A stretch of 40,468 nt of DNA, from NCBI RefSeq assembly GCF_000429685.1, contig NZ_AUCI01000030.1:1-40468 (forward strand), given 5' to 3'. The position numbers and the translations under genes are program-made. The notes under the pieces are model-generated. The model saw only the letters and a list, made by a program, of their open reading frames with translations, had not been told where the DNA came from and did no database searches. The DNA comes from Salibacterium aidingense DSM 18341. Lineage in GTDB: Bacteria; Bacillota; Bacilli; Bacillales; Marinococcaceae. Each line of letters starts with the position of its first letter. Within the stretch, counting starts at the first letter, position 1. This document shows, one piece after another, positions 23,708 to 32,121 of the stretch.

Positions 23708-24366
23708 TTGGCTGTATCTTACATGGATTACACGTCACCAGATGCGGAGTATTTTTTTAATGTGAACCAAAATCGGTTGTTTACAAGGAATGCAGAAAAT
23801 TATATCAACAGGCTGGGCAGAGACAATTAGAATACGTTAGGGAACGTTTCCCTGCTTGATATTTATTTAAGCAGAGCGCATGTAACCCCATTATTATCAA
23901 AATGCTTCTGAGCTGGTTTATTGTATTGAAGGAGCTGCGGAAGTTTCATTTTTAACCCGTTTACAACGAGGTGACAAATATTCGAATCATGCCGGGAGAA
24001 GTGGCAAATATTCCGCAGGGGTCGTGGCACTGGGAAGAAGCATTGGAAGATAATACTCATTTGCTTGCCATTTTTGATGCTCCGTATCCTGAGTATATTT
24101 TTGGGTCTGACATTCTCACCAAAACGCCGGCAGAAGTATTTGCCCACACGTATTGCCTGGACGAAGAAACATTTAAAAACGCAGTAGCGCCTCTGCACGG
24201 AGAAACGATTATTATTGGTCCTACCGATGAGTGCGGACAGGAAGCGCAGGAGCAGGTTCAGCATTATGCCGGTGGAAATCATACGCCGAATATGGGCTAT
24301 TCCATGCCCTATTACGTATATCCGCAGCCGTATCCCAGGTACTATTATTGTCCGATGTTTCGGTAA
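23708..24366 (+). pseudogene. Decayed cupin-domain protein gene
   Basis: The reading frame is broken at least four times but can be followed across the breaks. From TTG 23708 (after GGAAGGAAAG) it reads MAVSYMDYTSPDAEYFFNVN and on for 40 codons to a TAG at 23828; then NTLGNVSLLDIYLSRAHVT; then, after an indel near 23888, YYQNASELVYCIEGAAEVSF; a one-base loss near 23953, NPF; another near 23965; and finally an intact 131-codon frame from GTG 23971 (VTNIRIMPGEVANIPQGSWH, ending in a Tyr/Pro-rich tail). The joined product looks like a single-cupin Bacillaceae protein, perhaps spore-associated. Either true decay or clustered sequencing errors. Confidence 0.75.
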
Positions 24367-24386
24367 TGAATATATTCCGCCATACA

Positions 24387-24430
24387 AAAGGACTGTTCCA
24401 AAATCACAAATAGGAACAGTCCTTTATCTA
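24387..24430. terminator. Terminator between the cupin remnant and ydcA
   Basis: AAAGGACTGTTCC and GGAACAGTCCTTT, perfect 13-base arms. Confidence 0.8.
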
Positions 24431-24478
24431 TGGTGCAGCAAACAGCAAGGATGGTGCCGGAAAACCGGCGTTTTGTAT

Positions 24479-25249
24479 TTAAAATAGATTGGACAGGATG
24501 CCGATAATGACTAACACGACAAAAACCCATCCTACAGCACGGGCAAGGCCGCGTCCTGTGAAGATTCTCCGCTTCTGCCACCGGTTTGGATTAAACGCGG
24601 CCTCTCCTTTTGAAACAGGCGGCCCGGCCTGCATATAAAAAGGTTTTGCGTTTTTTAATATAGGAGGGGCTACAGCGGCTCCGGCAATGAGGCCGAATAG
24701 ATGGCCGAGAATATTGATTTGTGGGTTTAAAAAGGTCATGACGACCCCGAGAATAAGAATAATACTGATAATCTGCGCGTTCATGGCATCAATTAAATCC
24801 TTCCTGTACAATACCATGTATAAATAGACCCCAAATAATCCGAAGATGGCACCGGATGCTCCGAGGTGGGAATACATTGGACTGGTTAGAAAAAAAGTAC
24901 CGATATTGGCCAAAACCCCTGCGCCAAGATAGACCGTAAGAAATTTTACGGTCCCGAGCATCTTCTCAAGCGCTGGGCCAAATAAAATCAGGGAAATAGA
25001 ATTAAATAAGACATGCCGCATTCCTTCATGCAAAAAAATGGGTGTAATAAGCCGCCAAAATTCGCCGTCAGCAATTGCGCCGGTATTCCCGAGTCCCAGA
25101 TGCAGAATCAGTCTGCCAAAAGGAATTGCCCCCCCTGTAAGATAGGAAAGATTGATCCAAAGAAATAGAATAAGGTGTATAATAGTAAGCGTTGTAATAA
25201 CTGGATAATTTTTTCGGTACGAATAAAATGTTTCATTTCGTATGAACAT
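24479..25249 (-). CDS. ydcA: Rhomboid-family intramembrane serine protease (YdcA-like)
   Basis: A 256-residue membrane protein with six or more helices. The rhomboid features are intact: HVLFNSISL (His79 and Asn83), GASGAIFGLFG with nucleophile Ser132, and NILGHLFGLIAGA with His183 completing the dyad. ATG 25249 with AAAAGGAGATACC upstream. It is divergent from acpS, as ydcA is in B. subtilis, which supports the symbol. Substrates unknown. Confidence 0.93.
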   Translation of the reverse strand: MFIRNETFYSYRKNYPVITTLTIIHLILFLWINLSYLTGGAIPFGRLILHLGLGNTGAIADGEFWRLITPIFLHEGMRHVLFNSISLILFGPALEKMLGTVKFLTVYLGAGVLANIGTFFLTSPMYSHLGASGAIFGLFGVYLYMVLYRKDLIDAMNAQIISIILILGVVMTFLNPQINILGHLFGLIAGAAVAPPILKNAKPFYMQAGPPVSKGEAAFNPNRWQKRRIFTGRGLARAVGWVFVVLVIIGILSNLF

Positions 25250-25358
25250 GTGGTATCTCCTTTTTATAAAAAGGTATAAGAATAATTGTATTTATTTATT
25301 TTAGCATATGAGAAATGAGGGAGGCTAATGAGGCCTTCTGGGATGTTGGAGGAAAAAA

Positions 25359-25709
25359 ATGGTGAGAGGCATCGGCATAGATATCGTGGAGCTGGCAAGA
25401 ATTGAAAGACTTCTCCTGAAAAACGATCGGTTTGAAAAAAGAGTGCTTACCCCGGCGGAATGCCGAAAAATGAAACAGTACCAGGGAAAACGAAAAATCG
25501 AATATACAGGCGGACGGTTTGCCGCCAAAGAAGCGTTTGTAAAAGCTGCTGGAACGGGGATATCTACTCATTACAGCTTTCAGGATCTTGAAATCACCTC
25601 CGATGAAAACGGGAAGCCATGCCTTGAGGCAGCAGGATGGAACGGAAAGATTCATGTATCTATCTCTCACAGCCAAGAATACGCGGTAGCGCAGGTAGTT
25701 CTTGAATAG
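25359..25709 (+). CDS. acpS: Holo-[acyl-carrier-protein] synthase
   Basis: A 116-residue phosphopantetheinyl transferase that moves 4'-phosphopantetheine from CoA to apo-ACP for fatty-acid synthesis. ATG 25359 with GGAGGAAAAA upstream. Signatures: GIGIDIVELARIE with metal ligand Asp8, and GRFAAKEAFVKA with Glu58 and Lys62, then ISISHSQEYA-like sequence VSISHSQEYAVAQVVLE at the end. First gene of the acpS-nnr-ydcC run, 78 bases before nnr. Confidence 0.97.
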   Translation: MVRGIGIDIVELARIERLLLKNDRFEKRVLTPAECRKMKQYQGKRKIEYTGGRFAAKEAFVKAAGTGISTHYSFQDLEITSDENGKPCLEAAGWNGKIHVSISHSQEYAVAQVVLE

Positions 25710-25787
25710 CCGGAAGTTCTTACGGCTTGTTTGCATAACGGTGAGGGTTGTCTCATAGAAATATAGTGCGGTTGGGAGGGACCTGAC

Positions 25788-27329
25788 ATGCAAGTGGTTA
25801 CGGGTGAAGAAATGAGGAAAATCGATCGGTTTGCCATGGATGAATTGGGAATGAAAGAAGAGCTTTTAATGGAAAATGCCGGACGGGCTGCAGCTCGTCA
25901 ACTGGAAAAACATTATGGCTCTTCCGCTGGTAAGAAAGCGGCTGTTCTTATTGGAAAAGGGAATAATGGCGGGGATGGTTTTGTCATTGCAAGGATACTG
26001 CTGGAGAAAGGATGGCATCTTGATACGTGGCTGCTTTCGGAAGCGGAGCAGTTTAAAGGAGCCGCCCGATACCACAAGGAACTGTATGAACATTGCGGGT
26101 ACGAATGGCAGTATTGGTCTCCCAAAACAATGGTCCATCTGCAGGATGAGTACAGCATTATTATTGACGCGATGCTGGGGACAGGAGTTACCGGAGAATT
26201 AAGGGAACCTTTTAAGGAAGCAGCAGCATCGATGAACAACTCGAAAGGAAAGGTCGTCTCCATCGATGTTCCCAGCGGAGTTCCCTCCGGGGAAGAACCA
26301 GTGCCGGATACTGCGGTGAAAGCGGACATGACTATTACATTACAGGCCCCGAAGGTCAGTGCTTACCTGTACCCGGCAAAACATCATTATGGTCAGCTCA
26401 TCATAACGGATATTGGAATTCCGGCAAAAGCCATGCAAGTCCAGCAGGATGTGAAGAGAGAATGGCGGGAAGGTGATGTCGTCCGGACCCTGCCAGGGCG
26501 CTCTGCTGCAGCATACAAGGGAAGCCATGGAAAAGGGCTCTTAATTGGCGGATCCCAAACGATGCCGGGGGCCCCGGCGATGGCATCATCCGCCTGTTTA
26601 TACAGTGGAGCGGGGCTTCTCACCGCTGCTGTTCCTTTTTCTGCAATGCCAGCACTGGCAGCAAGCCAGCCGGAAGTAATGCTGACGCCTTTGCCTGAAG
26701 AAAATGGATATGTCGCGCCTCAGGTTACGGCTGCCAATCTGCCGATAGAAGCTTATGATAGTATTGCTGCCGGACCTGGCCTGGGAAGAGGAGAAGGCAC
26801 CAGGGCTCTGGTGAAACATCTGGTAAGCAAAGTTGACGTGCCGCTGCTGTTGGATGCGGATGGATTATACTTTCTGCCGGAGCTGGAACGGGAGGTGATG
26901 AAACGCCGGTCTCCCTTGATTTTAACTCCTCATCCGGGGGAAATGGCACATCTTGCGGGGGTCTCCATTTTTGATGTGAACCGGCATCGTTTCACGCTTT
27001 CCCAGAATTACGCGAGACAGCACAAATGTTATGTTGTGTTAAAGGGGCCGGACACGATTGTCACTACTCCGGAAGGCCGCCAGTATGTGAATACGACGGG
27101 AAATGAAGTATTGGCCCGGGGAGGAACGGGAGATATCCTCACGGGAATTATGCTGGGGCTGGTTCTGCAGAAAGGAGAAATTAGTGCTGCCGCAAGCAAT
27201 GCTGTGTACCTACACGGATATGCAGCTGATCTGGCTGTTCAGGAAGAATTTCATTCCTATTCCATGGCTTCAACCGACCTTATTCGTTACCTGCCGCCTG
27301 CATTTCGTTCTATAGTTTCTTCTTTGTAA
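25788..27329 (+). CDS. nnr: Bifunctional NAD(P)H-hydrate epimerase / ADP-dependent dehydratase
   Basis: A 513-residue metabolite-repair enzyme. The N-terminal YjeF domain (residues about 1-215) equilibrates the R and S forms of NAD(P)HX and has VLIGKGNNGGDGFVIAR (59-65 core) and DAMLGTGVTG. The C-terminal YXKO-like kinase-fold domain (about 225-510) dehydrates S-NAD(P)HX using ADP and has GSHGKGLLIGGSQTMPGAPA, TPHPGEMAHLAG and ARGGTGDILTGIMLG. Both halves look intact. ATG 25788 with GGGAGGGACC upstream. In B. subtilis the two activities are not at this locus; the fused gene here is common in other bacteria. Confidence 0.96.
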   Translation: MQVVTGEEMRKIDRFAMDELGMKEELLMENAGRAAARQLEKHYGSSAGKKAAVLIGKGNNGGDGFVIARILLEKGWHLDTWLLSEAEQFKGAARYHKELYEHCGYEWQYWSPKTMVHLQDEYSIIIDAMLGTGVTGELREPFKEAAASMNNSKGKVVSIDVPSGVPSGEEPVPDTAVKADMTITLQAPKVSAYLYPAKHHYGQLIITDIGIPAKAMQVQQDVKREWREGDVVRTLPGRSAAAYKGSHGKGLLIGGSQTMPGAPAMASSACLYSGAGLLTAAVPFSAMPALAASQPEVMLTPLPEENGYVAPQVTAANLPIEAYDSIAAGPGLGRGEGTRALVKHLVSKVDVPLLLDADGLYFLPELEREVMKRRSPLILTPHPGEMAHLAGVSIFDVNRHRFTLSQNYARQHKCYVVLKGPDTIVTTPEGRQYVNTTGNEVLARGGTGDILTGIMLGLVLQKGEISAAASNAVYLHGYAADLAVQEEFHSYSMASTDLIRYLPPAFRSIVSSL

Positions 27330-27335
27330 GGTTCC

Positions 27336-27366
27336 CTCCTTTGTCGTTATTTTACAGACAAAGGAG
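27336..27366 (+). promoter_or_regulatory. Perfect hairpin covering the ydcC ribosome-binding site
   Basis: CTCCTTTGTC (27336-27345) and GACAAAGGAG (27357-27366) are exact complements with an 11-base loop. The AAGGAG in the right arm is the Shine-Dalgarno of the GTG at 27377. There is no T run, so it is not a terminator; it could restrict translation of ydcC. Confidence 0.6.
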
Positions 27367-27376
27367 AAATGATATC

Positions 27377-28441
27377 GTGCGCAGATTATGTTATGTAAGC
27401 ATTATGTTTCTATTGACAATCGGGCTGCTTGCCGCCTGCGGGGAGAAATCACAGGAAGAAGTTGTGCAGGATCTGGATAACAAACTTCAGAATCTGGAGG
27501 GTTACAAAGGTAAAGCATCCATGACGCTGGAGACAGGAGAAGAACCCAGAACGTATGATGTAGATGTCTGGCATATGCAGAATGAACAAAATAAATATTA
27601 CAAAGTAGATTTAAAAAATGAAAAAGAAGAACAGAATCAGATGATTATCCGCAACGATGACGGTGTCTTCGTATTAACGCCTTCACTTAATAAAAGTTTC
27701 CGTTTTCAAAGTGACTGGCCGAACAACAACAGTCAGGTATATCTTTATGAGTCTCTCCTTTCTGATATATTGATGGATGCGGAACGTACATTTGCCATCC
27801 ATGAGGATACGTATGTGTTTGAAACCAAGACCAATTATCAGAATAAAAATCTTCACCATCAGGAAATCGTCCTCGATTCCAAATCATTGGAACCGCGCTC
27901 TGTGAAAATCTATGATGCCGACTACAAATTATTGGTCTCCGTCGATTTCTCCGATTTTGAAGAAAATGCAGAATTTGATAAGAATGATTTTGATAAAGAT
28001 AAGAATATGACAGCTGCAAACATGGAGGTGCCAGCCTCGGCAGAGGAAGAAGGAAAGAATGAAGAAAACAAAGAAGAATCTACCAAAGAACCTGCTTCTT
28101 TTGATGTGGTGTATCCTTCCTTTGAACCACAGGGGGCGGCCCTTGAGGACACCGAAGAAACCATGACAGAAGCAGGAAAGAAAGTGGTACTCTCTTATGG
28201 AGGAGAAAAATCTTTCACGATCATAGAGACAGCAGAGGAAGCTGCCCCTGCCATGGCTAATGTCGATATGGGCGATGGAGGCCCCGTGCAGCTCGAGACT
28301 GCCATTGGAGCTCAAACCGAAGACTCTCTCACATGGACTCACAACGGGATAGAATTTTTCCTCGCTTCCAACAATTTAACGAAAGAAGAAATGGCAGCTG
28401 TAGCACGTTCCATGACAGAAACAGAACAAGACGTAAAATAA
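27377..28441 (+). CDS. ydcC: LolA-like lipoprotein YdcC
   Basis: A 354-residue lipoprotein of the YdcC/GerS-like group. GTG 27377 is 9 bases from AAGGAGA and begins the signal VRRLCYVSIMFLLTIGLLAA with lipobox LAAC. The mature part has a LolA-like beta domain (residues about 40-225: GYKGKASMTLETG, then FVLTPSLNKSFRFQSDWPNN and KSVDFSDFEENAEFD-like blocks), an acidic linker, and a C-terminal DUF4367-like domain (VVYPSFEPQGAAL to the end, with DSLTWTHNGIEFFLAS). Its position between acpS/nnr and alr matches B. subtilis ydcC, a gene linked to sporulation. Outer face of the cytoplasmic membrane. Confidence 0.9.
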   Translation: MRRLCYVSIMFLLTIGLLAACGEKSQEEVVQDLDNKLQNLEGYKGKASMTLETGEEPRTYDVDVWHMQNEQNKYYKVDLKNEKEEQNQMIIRNDDGVFVLTPSLNKSFRFQSDWPNNNSQVYLYESLLSDILMDAERTFAIHEDTYVFETKTNYQNKNLHHQEIVLDSKSLEPRSVKIYDADYKLLVSVDFSDFEENAEFDKNDFDKDKNMTAANMEVPASAEEEGKNEENKEESTKEPASFDVVYPSFEPQGAALEDTEETMTEAGKKVVLSYGGEKSFTIIETAEEAAPAMANVDMGDGGPVQLETAIGAQTEDSLTWTHNGIEFFLASNNLTKEEMAAVARSMTETEQDVK

Positions 28442-28449
28442 ATGCTCAG

Positions 28450-28484
28450 ACCTCAAAAGAAATTTTCTTTTGAGGTTTTGTTTT
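28450..28484 (+). terminator. Terminator after ydcC
   Basis: ACCTCAAAAGAAA and TTTTCTTTTGAGGT, followed by TTTGTTTT. Confidence 0.85.
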
Positions 28485-28562
28485 ATTAGAGAAAGAAGAC
28501 GGCTTTCTCCATCTTCGTTTTATTCGTAATGGCTGCATAAATGAAAAAATCTTTTCGAAGAA

Positions 28563-28591
28563 TTGACATATGAAGGATTCCCTACAATAAT
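28563..28591 (+). promoter_or_regulatory. SigA promoter of alr
   Basis: TTGACA (28563-28568), 17-base spacer, AATAAT (28586-28591). Confidence 0.7.
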
Positions 28592-28636
28592 CAATATAGA
28601 CACTACAGGCATCGAAAAGAGTAGGGGACGATTAAT

Positions 28637-29782
28637 TTGGCTTTTAAACAAACATCGTATCGAGATACATGGGCAGACATTAATTTGGACCATATTAAAT
28701 ATAATGTAAGAGAGGTTAAAAAACAGTTTAAGCAGCAGATGAATGTAATGGCGGTAGTGAAGGCAGACGGATACGGCCACGGTGCAGTGGAAACGGCCCG
28801 CGCCGCCTTGGATGCTGGAGCCGGCTTTTTGGGAGTAGCGCTTTTAGAAGAAGCATTAGAGCTGCGTGAGGCTGGTATCGAGGAACCAGTATTGGTACTC
28901 GGCCGTATTAACCCGGAGGATGCAAAGACTGCCCAAAAATATCATATTAGACTAACAGTTTTTCAAAAAGAATGGATGGAGGAGGCGCAAAAATTCTTAT
29001 CCAGTGAATTCTCTCCGCTTCCAATCCATATTAAAGTGGATACAGGCATGGGAAGGATCGGGATGAAAGAAGATCAGGAAATTCTGTCATTTTTGGCTGC
29101 CCTGGAAGAGCATTCTTTAATGGAAGCAGAAGGATTGTTTACGCATTTCGCAACGGCGGATGAAAAGGAGACCTCTTACTGGCAATCCCAGTACCGCCGG
29201 TTTCTTCAAATTGCAGGGCTGCTGAACAGCAGCCTCGGCCCGCTTGCCTATGTCCATTGCGGCAACAGTGCGACGGCTCTTCGTTTTCCGGATCACTGTT
29301 TTAATATGGTACGGTTTGGCATATCTATGTACGGATTGACGCCTTCGGAAGAAATCACGGATGAAATTCCTTTTTCCCTAAAGGAAGCTTTTTCTCTTCA
29401 CAGCCGTATTGTACAGGTGAAAAAATGCGCTCCCGGGGAAAACATCAGTTACGGAGCAACCTATACCACGAGCGGGGAAGAATGGATCGCCACGGTGCCT
29501 ATCGGTTACGGGGACGGCTGGTATCGGTATCACTCTTCTAACGGGGGCGAAGTTCTTGTAAATGGGGAAAAAGTTCCAATAGTAGGAAGAATATGTATGG
29601 ATCAAATGATGATCAGATTGAAGGAGCCGGTCCCTGTTGGGACAAAAGTCACCCTGATAGGCAGACAGAAAGACAGACATATTTCGGTATTGGACGCGGC
29701 ACGCAGGCTTGGAACGATTACGTATGAAATCCCGTGCATGATCAGCAGCCGGGTTCCGCGCCGGTATATTCAAAAGGAATAG
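28637..29782 (+). CDS. alr: Alanine racemase
   Basis: A 381-residue PLP-dependent racemase making D-alanine for peptidoglycan. Start TTG 28637, preceded by AGGGGACGATTAA (weak spacing); no better start is in frame. The PLP lysine is Lys42 in AVVKADGYGHGA and the second catalytic base Tyr272 in ENISYGATYTT. The C-terminal beta domain ends GTITYEIPCMISSRVPRRY. Position matches the B. subtilis dal/alr gene before the EndoAI gene. Own promoter and preceding terminator. Confidence 0.97.
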   Translation: MAFKQTSYRDTWADINLDHIKYNVREVKKQFKQQMNVMAVVKADGYGHGAVETARAALDAGAGFLGVALLEEALELREAGIEEPVLVLGRINPEDAKTAQKYHIRLTVFQKEWMEEAQKFLSSEFSPLPIHIKVDTGMGRIGMKEDQEILSFLAALEEHSLMEAEGLFTHFATADEKETSYWQSQYRRFLQIAGLLNSSLGPLAYVHCGNSATALRFPDHCFNMVRFGISMYGLTPSEEITDEIPFSLKEAFSLHSRIVQVKKCAPGENISYGATYTTSGEEWIATVPIGYGDGWYRYHSSNGGEVLVNGEKVPIVGRICMDQMMIRLKEPVPVGTKVTLIGRQKDRHISVLDAARRLGTITYEIPCMISSRVPRRYIQKE

Positions 29783-29823
29783 CTTTATTTCTTATCTTTC
29801 TTATCCTGAATAGCGAAAGCCCT

Positions 29824-29852
29824 TTGCAAACATTAGGACGAAATGCTATGAT
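29824..29852 (+). promoter_or_regulatory. SigA promoter of the antitoxin gene
   Basis: TTGCAA (29824-29829), 17-base spacer, TATGAT (29847-29852). Confidence 0.65.
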
Positions 29853-29901
29853 AAATTTAGTTGAAAAGAGAAGTAAGGCGTAAGCTGGAGGTGTATGTGG
29901 C

Positions 29902-30183
29902 GTGTATCAGAGAAGCACAAAGCAAATCAAAGTCAGTCTCCCTGAGTATCTGCTGCGTGAGTTGGACAGGATTGTCGAAGAAGACAACATGAATCGTCAT
30001 GATTTTATTTATCAGGCCGCAGAGTATTACCTCAAGGAGCGCCAAAAAAGACGGGACCGAGAATCGATGCAACAGGGGTATATGGAAATGGCCAACATTA
30101 ATCTGCATATAGCCTCTGAATCATTCCTTGCCGAAGAAGAAGCAGAGAATTCCCTGGATAACAGGCTGGTCAGCGGAGTATAA
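29902..30183 (+). CDS. mazE: EndoAI/MazE-type antitoxin without toxin
   Basis: A 93-residue ribbon-helix-helix antitoxin. GTG 29902 with GGAGGTG 8 bases upstream. The N-terminal RHH is IKVSLPEYLLRELDRIVEED then NRHDFIYQAAEYYLKER, and the C-terminal toxin-binding part QQGYMEMANINLHIASES through LVSGV matches B. subtilis EndoAI (ends LVSGG). In B. subtilis the mazF/ndoA toxin follows directly; here the next 270 bases contain a terminator and a promoter but no MazF-like frame (none with the RGDVY and RPVLV motifs). So it is an orphan, with its own promoter and terminator. RHH proteins can also act as plain DNA-binding regulators. Confidence 0.9.
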   Translation: MYQRSTKQIKVSLPEYLLRELDRIVEEDNMNRHDFIYQAAEYYLKERQKRRDRESMQQGYMEMANINLHIASESFLAEEEAENSLDNRLVSGV

Positions 30184-30258
30184 ACAGAAGTCTGCCTACT
30201 TCTACAGTTTTTCTGTCATGGATTTATTCCTTCATTTTAACACTAAAAAGAGACGGAT

Positions 30259-30302
30259 AAAAAAGTTGCTCTGCCTGCCAAATGGTGGAGCAACTTTTTT
30301 AT
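30259..30302 (+). terminator. Terminator after mazE
   Basis: AAAAAAGTTGCTC and GAGCAACTTTTTT, exact 13-base arms. Confidence 0.9.
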
Positions 30303-30310
30303 GCACCATA

Positions 30311-30339
30311 TTGCCTGTGGGAAGCTCGATTTGTATAAT
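30311..30339 (+). promoter_or_regulatory. SigA promoter of the rsbR-sigB operon
   Basis: TTGCCT (30311-30316), 17-base spacer, TATAAT (30334-30339), 135 bases before rsbR. Confidence 0.75.
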
Positions 30340-30473
30340 AAATAGTCGAAAAAAATAGTGATTTGTTTGCGCATGGCAGAAAGTCATGAAATAATAGAAG
30401 GACAAGTATGTTTTAGACGGCTGAAATCCGTTTATTTTTAATGCAGTAAATAGGATTGTGGAGGAGATTTCTT

Positions 30474-31295
30474 ATGCAGCCATCTGTCATTGAGATGATA
30501 AACAGCTATCGGGATGAAGTCATTGCCCAATGGAAAAAAGAAATAACACAGGTGCAGGAAGGCGAATTTAATCATACTGTACCCGAAGCTGTCTTCAATG
30601 AAACAAATAAAGAATTTGTAGAACTAATTTTACATACCCTTGAACTGAAACAGAATGAAGCGAAAGAACATCTGCGTTCCTTTACGGAACGATTGATCCA
30701 CACAGGCTGGCCTTTAAGTTACTTCACCAAAGGGCTTCAAGTTTTCAGACGGGTGCTGCTTGAATTAATGACTTCAAACGACGCTTTGCCGTCCAAAAAA
30801 GTCTATGAAACTTTTAGTGAAGTGGAAAGCTGGATAGACGGTATTATCAATCAACTGGTGGATGAGTATTCCGGTTCCTGGGAAAACACACTCCATCTGC
30901 AGAAACTGGCTTTGAAGGAATTATCTGCTCCACTCATTCCAGTATTTGAAAAAATCAGTGTGATGCCGCTGGTTGGAACCATCGATACAGAACGGGCCAA
31001 ATTAATTATGGAAAGTCTATTAGAAGGTATTATCGAACACCGCTCCCAGGTGGTTTTGATAGATATCACCGGTGTTCCTGTTGTAGATACAATGGTGGCC
31101 CATCATATTATACAAGCAGCCGAAGCGGTAAGGCTTGTAGGAGCTAAGTGTATTCTCGTGGGGATTCGGCCGGAAATCGCCCAAACGATAGTAAACCTTG
31201 GAATAGATCTAGGTAAATTTTCTACGAAGAGCTCACTGCGGAAAGGAATTGAGTCAGGCTTGGAATTGACTCACCGAAAAATAGTAAGCGTATAA
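30474..31295 (+). CDS. rsbR: RsbR, stressosome sensor/co-antagonist
   Basis: A 273-residue RsbRA orthologue, part of the large cytoplasmic stressosome that holds RsbT until environmental stress. ATG 30474 (MQPSVIEMINSYRDEVIAQW) has GTGGAGGAG upstream; the length fits B. subtilis RsbRA. The N-terminal globin-like domain covers about 1-145; the STAS domain from about 155 carries both phospho-sites, Thr172 (GTIDTERAK) and Thr206 (VPVVDTMVAHH), 34 residues apart as in B. subtilis (T171/T205). First gene of the operon, 36 bases before rsbS. Confidence 0.96.
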   Translation: MQPSVIEMINSYRDEVIAQWKKEITQVQEGEFNHTVPEAVFNETNKEFVELILHTLELKQNEAKEHLRSFTERLIHTGWPLSYFTKGLQVFRRVLLELMTSNDALPSKKVYETFSEVESWIDGIINQLVDEYSGSWENTLHLQKLALKELSAPLIPVFEKISVMPLVGTIDTERAKLIMESLLEGIIEHRSQVVLIDITGVPVVDTMVAHHIIQAAEAVRLVGAKCILVGIRPEIAQTIVNLGIDLGKFSTKSSLRKGIESGLELTHRKIVSV

Positions 31296-31331
31296 AGGGA
31301 TCTAAAAATATGAGACAGGGGGGTTGAGGCC

Positions 31332-31688
31332 ATGCGTATTCCTATTCTAAAACTAAACAGGTACCTGCTGATTTCAATCCAGGTCGATTTGGATGACCAA
31401 ACGGCTCTTCAATTTCAGGAAGATCTTTTGAATAAAATTCACCAGGAAGGTTCTGCCGGGGTCGTCATTGATCTCACATCGGTCGAAATGATTGACTCTT
31501 TTATAGCCAAAGTATTAGGAGACGTTGTCGAGATGTCCAATTTGATGGGAGCGCGGGTCGTCCTTACTGGAATTCAGCCGGGGGTTGCTATTACTCTGAT
31601 TGATATGGGCATTATGCTTGAAGAAGTGCCAACAGCTCTGGATCTGGAGCAAGGTTTGGAAAAACTTCAACAGGAATTGGAGGCATGA
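31332..31688 (+). CDS. rsbS: RsbS, stressosome antagonist of RsbT
   Basis: A 118-residue single STAS-domain protein, the stressosome core partner of RsbR. ATG 31332 follows AGGGGGGTTGAG. The RsbT phosphorylation site is Ser56 in [14 protein letters not shown] (Ser59 in B. subtilis). Two bases separate its stop from the preferred rsbT start. Confidence 0.96.
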   Translation: MRIPILKLNRYLLISIQVDLDDQTALQFQEDLLNKIHQEGSAGVVIDLTSVEMIDSFIAKVLGDVVEMSNLMGARVVLTGIQPGVAITLIDMGIMLEEVPTALDLEQGLEKLQQELEA

Positions 31689-31690
31689 GA

Positions 31691-32104
31691 ATGAGTGTTC
31701 AATCCAACGTTGAAGTACACAGCGAATGGGGAATTGTTTCCGCCCGTCAGGCCGGCCGGAACCTGGCTAAAGAGCTGGGGTTCGGAGGGGTCGATCAAGC
31801 TAGAATTACAACAGCCATTTCAGAACTGGCAAGAAATATCTATTTGTATGCGGAAAAAGGAGAAATCGTTCTGGAGGGTATCGAAAAAAAGGAAGCCGGC
31901 GGAGTGCATCGAGGATTGAGAATAGTAGCAAAAGACCAGGGGCCCGGTATTAAAAGCGTCCGTGAAGTTATGGAAGATGGGTATACTACTTCCGGAGGTT
32001 TAGGGGCCGGACTGCCAGGAGTGAAACGGTTAATGGACGAATTTGATATTGATTCCATTACGGGAGAAGGAACAGTCATTACAGTTGTTAAATGGCTTCG
32101 TTAA
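31691..32104 (+). CDS. rsbT: RsbT, serine/threonine kinase and switch protein
   Basis: A 137-residue GHKL-type kinase. It phosphorylates RsbR and RsbS, leaves the stressosome and activates RsbU. Start taken as ATG 31691 (7 bases after GGAGG); ATG 31685 overlaps the rsbS stop but has only one base of spacing. ATP-site boxes: ELARNIYLYA (N box), KDQGPGIKSV (G1) and GGLGAGLPGVKRLMDEF (G2), ending KWLR as in B. subtilis. Confidence 0.96.
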   Translation: MSVQSNVEVHSEWGIVSARQAGRNLAKELGFGGVDQARITTAISELARNIYLYAEKGEIVLEGIEKKEAGGVHRGLRIVAKDQGPGIKSVREVMEDGYTTSGGLGAGLPGVKRLMDEFDIDSITGEGTVITVVKWLR

Positions 32105-32121
32105 AGTTGGGGGGAACTAGG

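Noticed and set aside
24452-24467. Small GCCGG-AAAA-CCGGC hairpin as a ydcA terminator
   Set aside because: The T-rich side is on the plus strand, the wrong direction for ydcA, and the stem is only five pairs.
30184-30455. A hidden or frameshifted mazF
   Set aside because: All frames were read by eye; none has MazF motifs, and a terminator and promoter occupy the interval.
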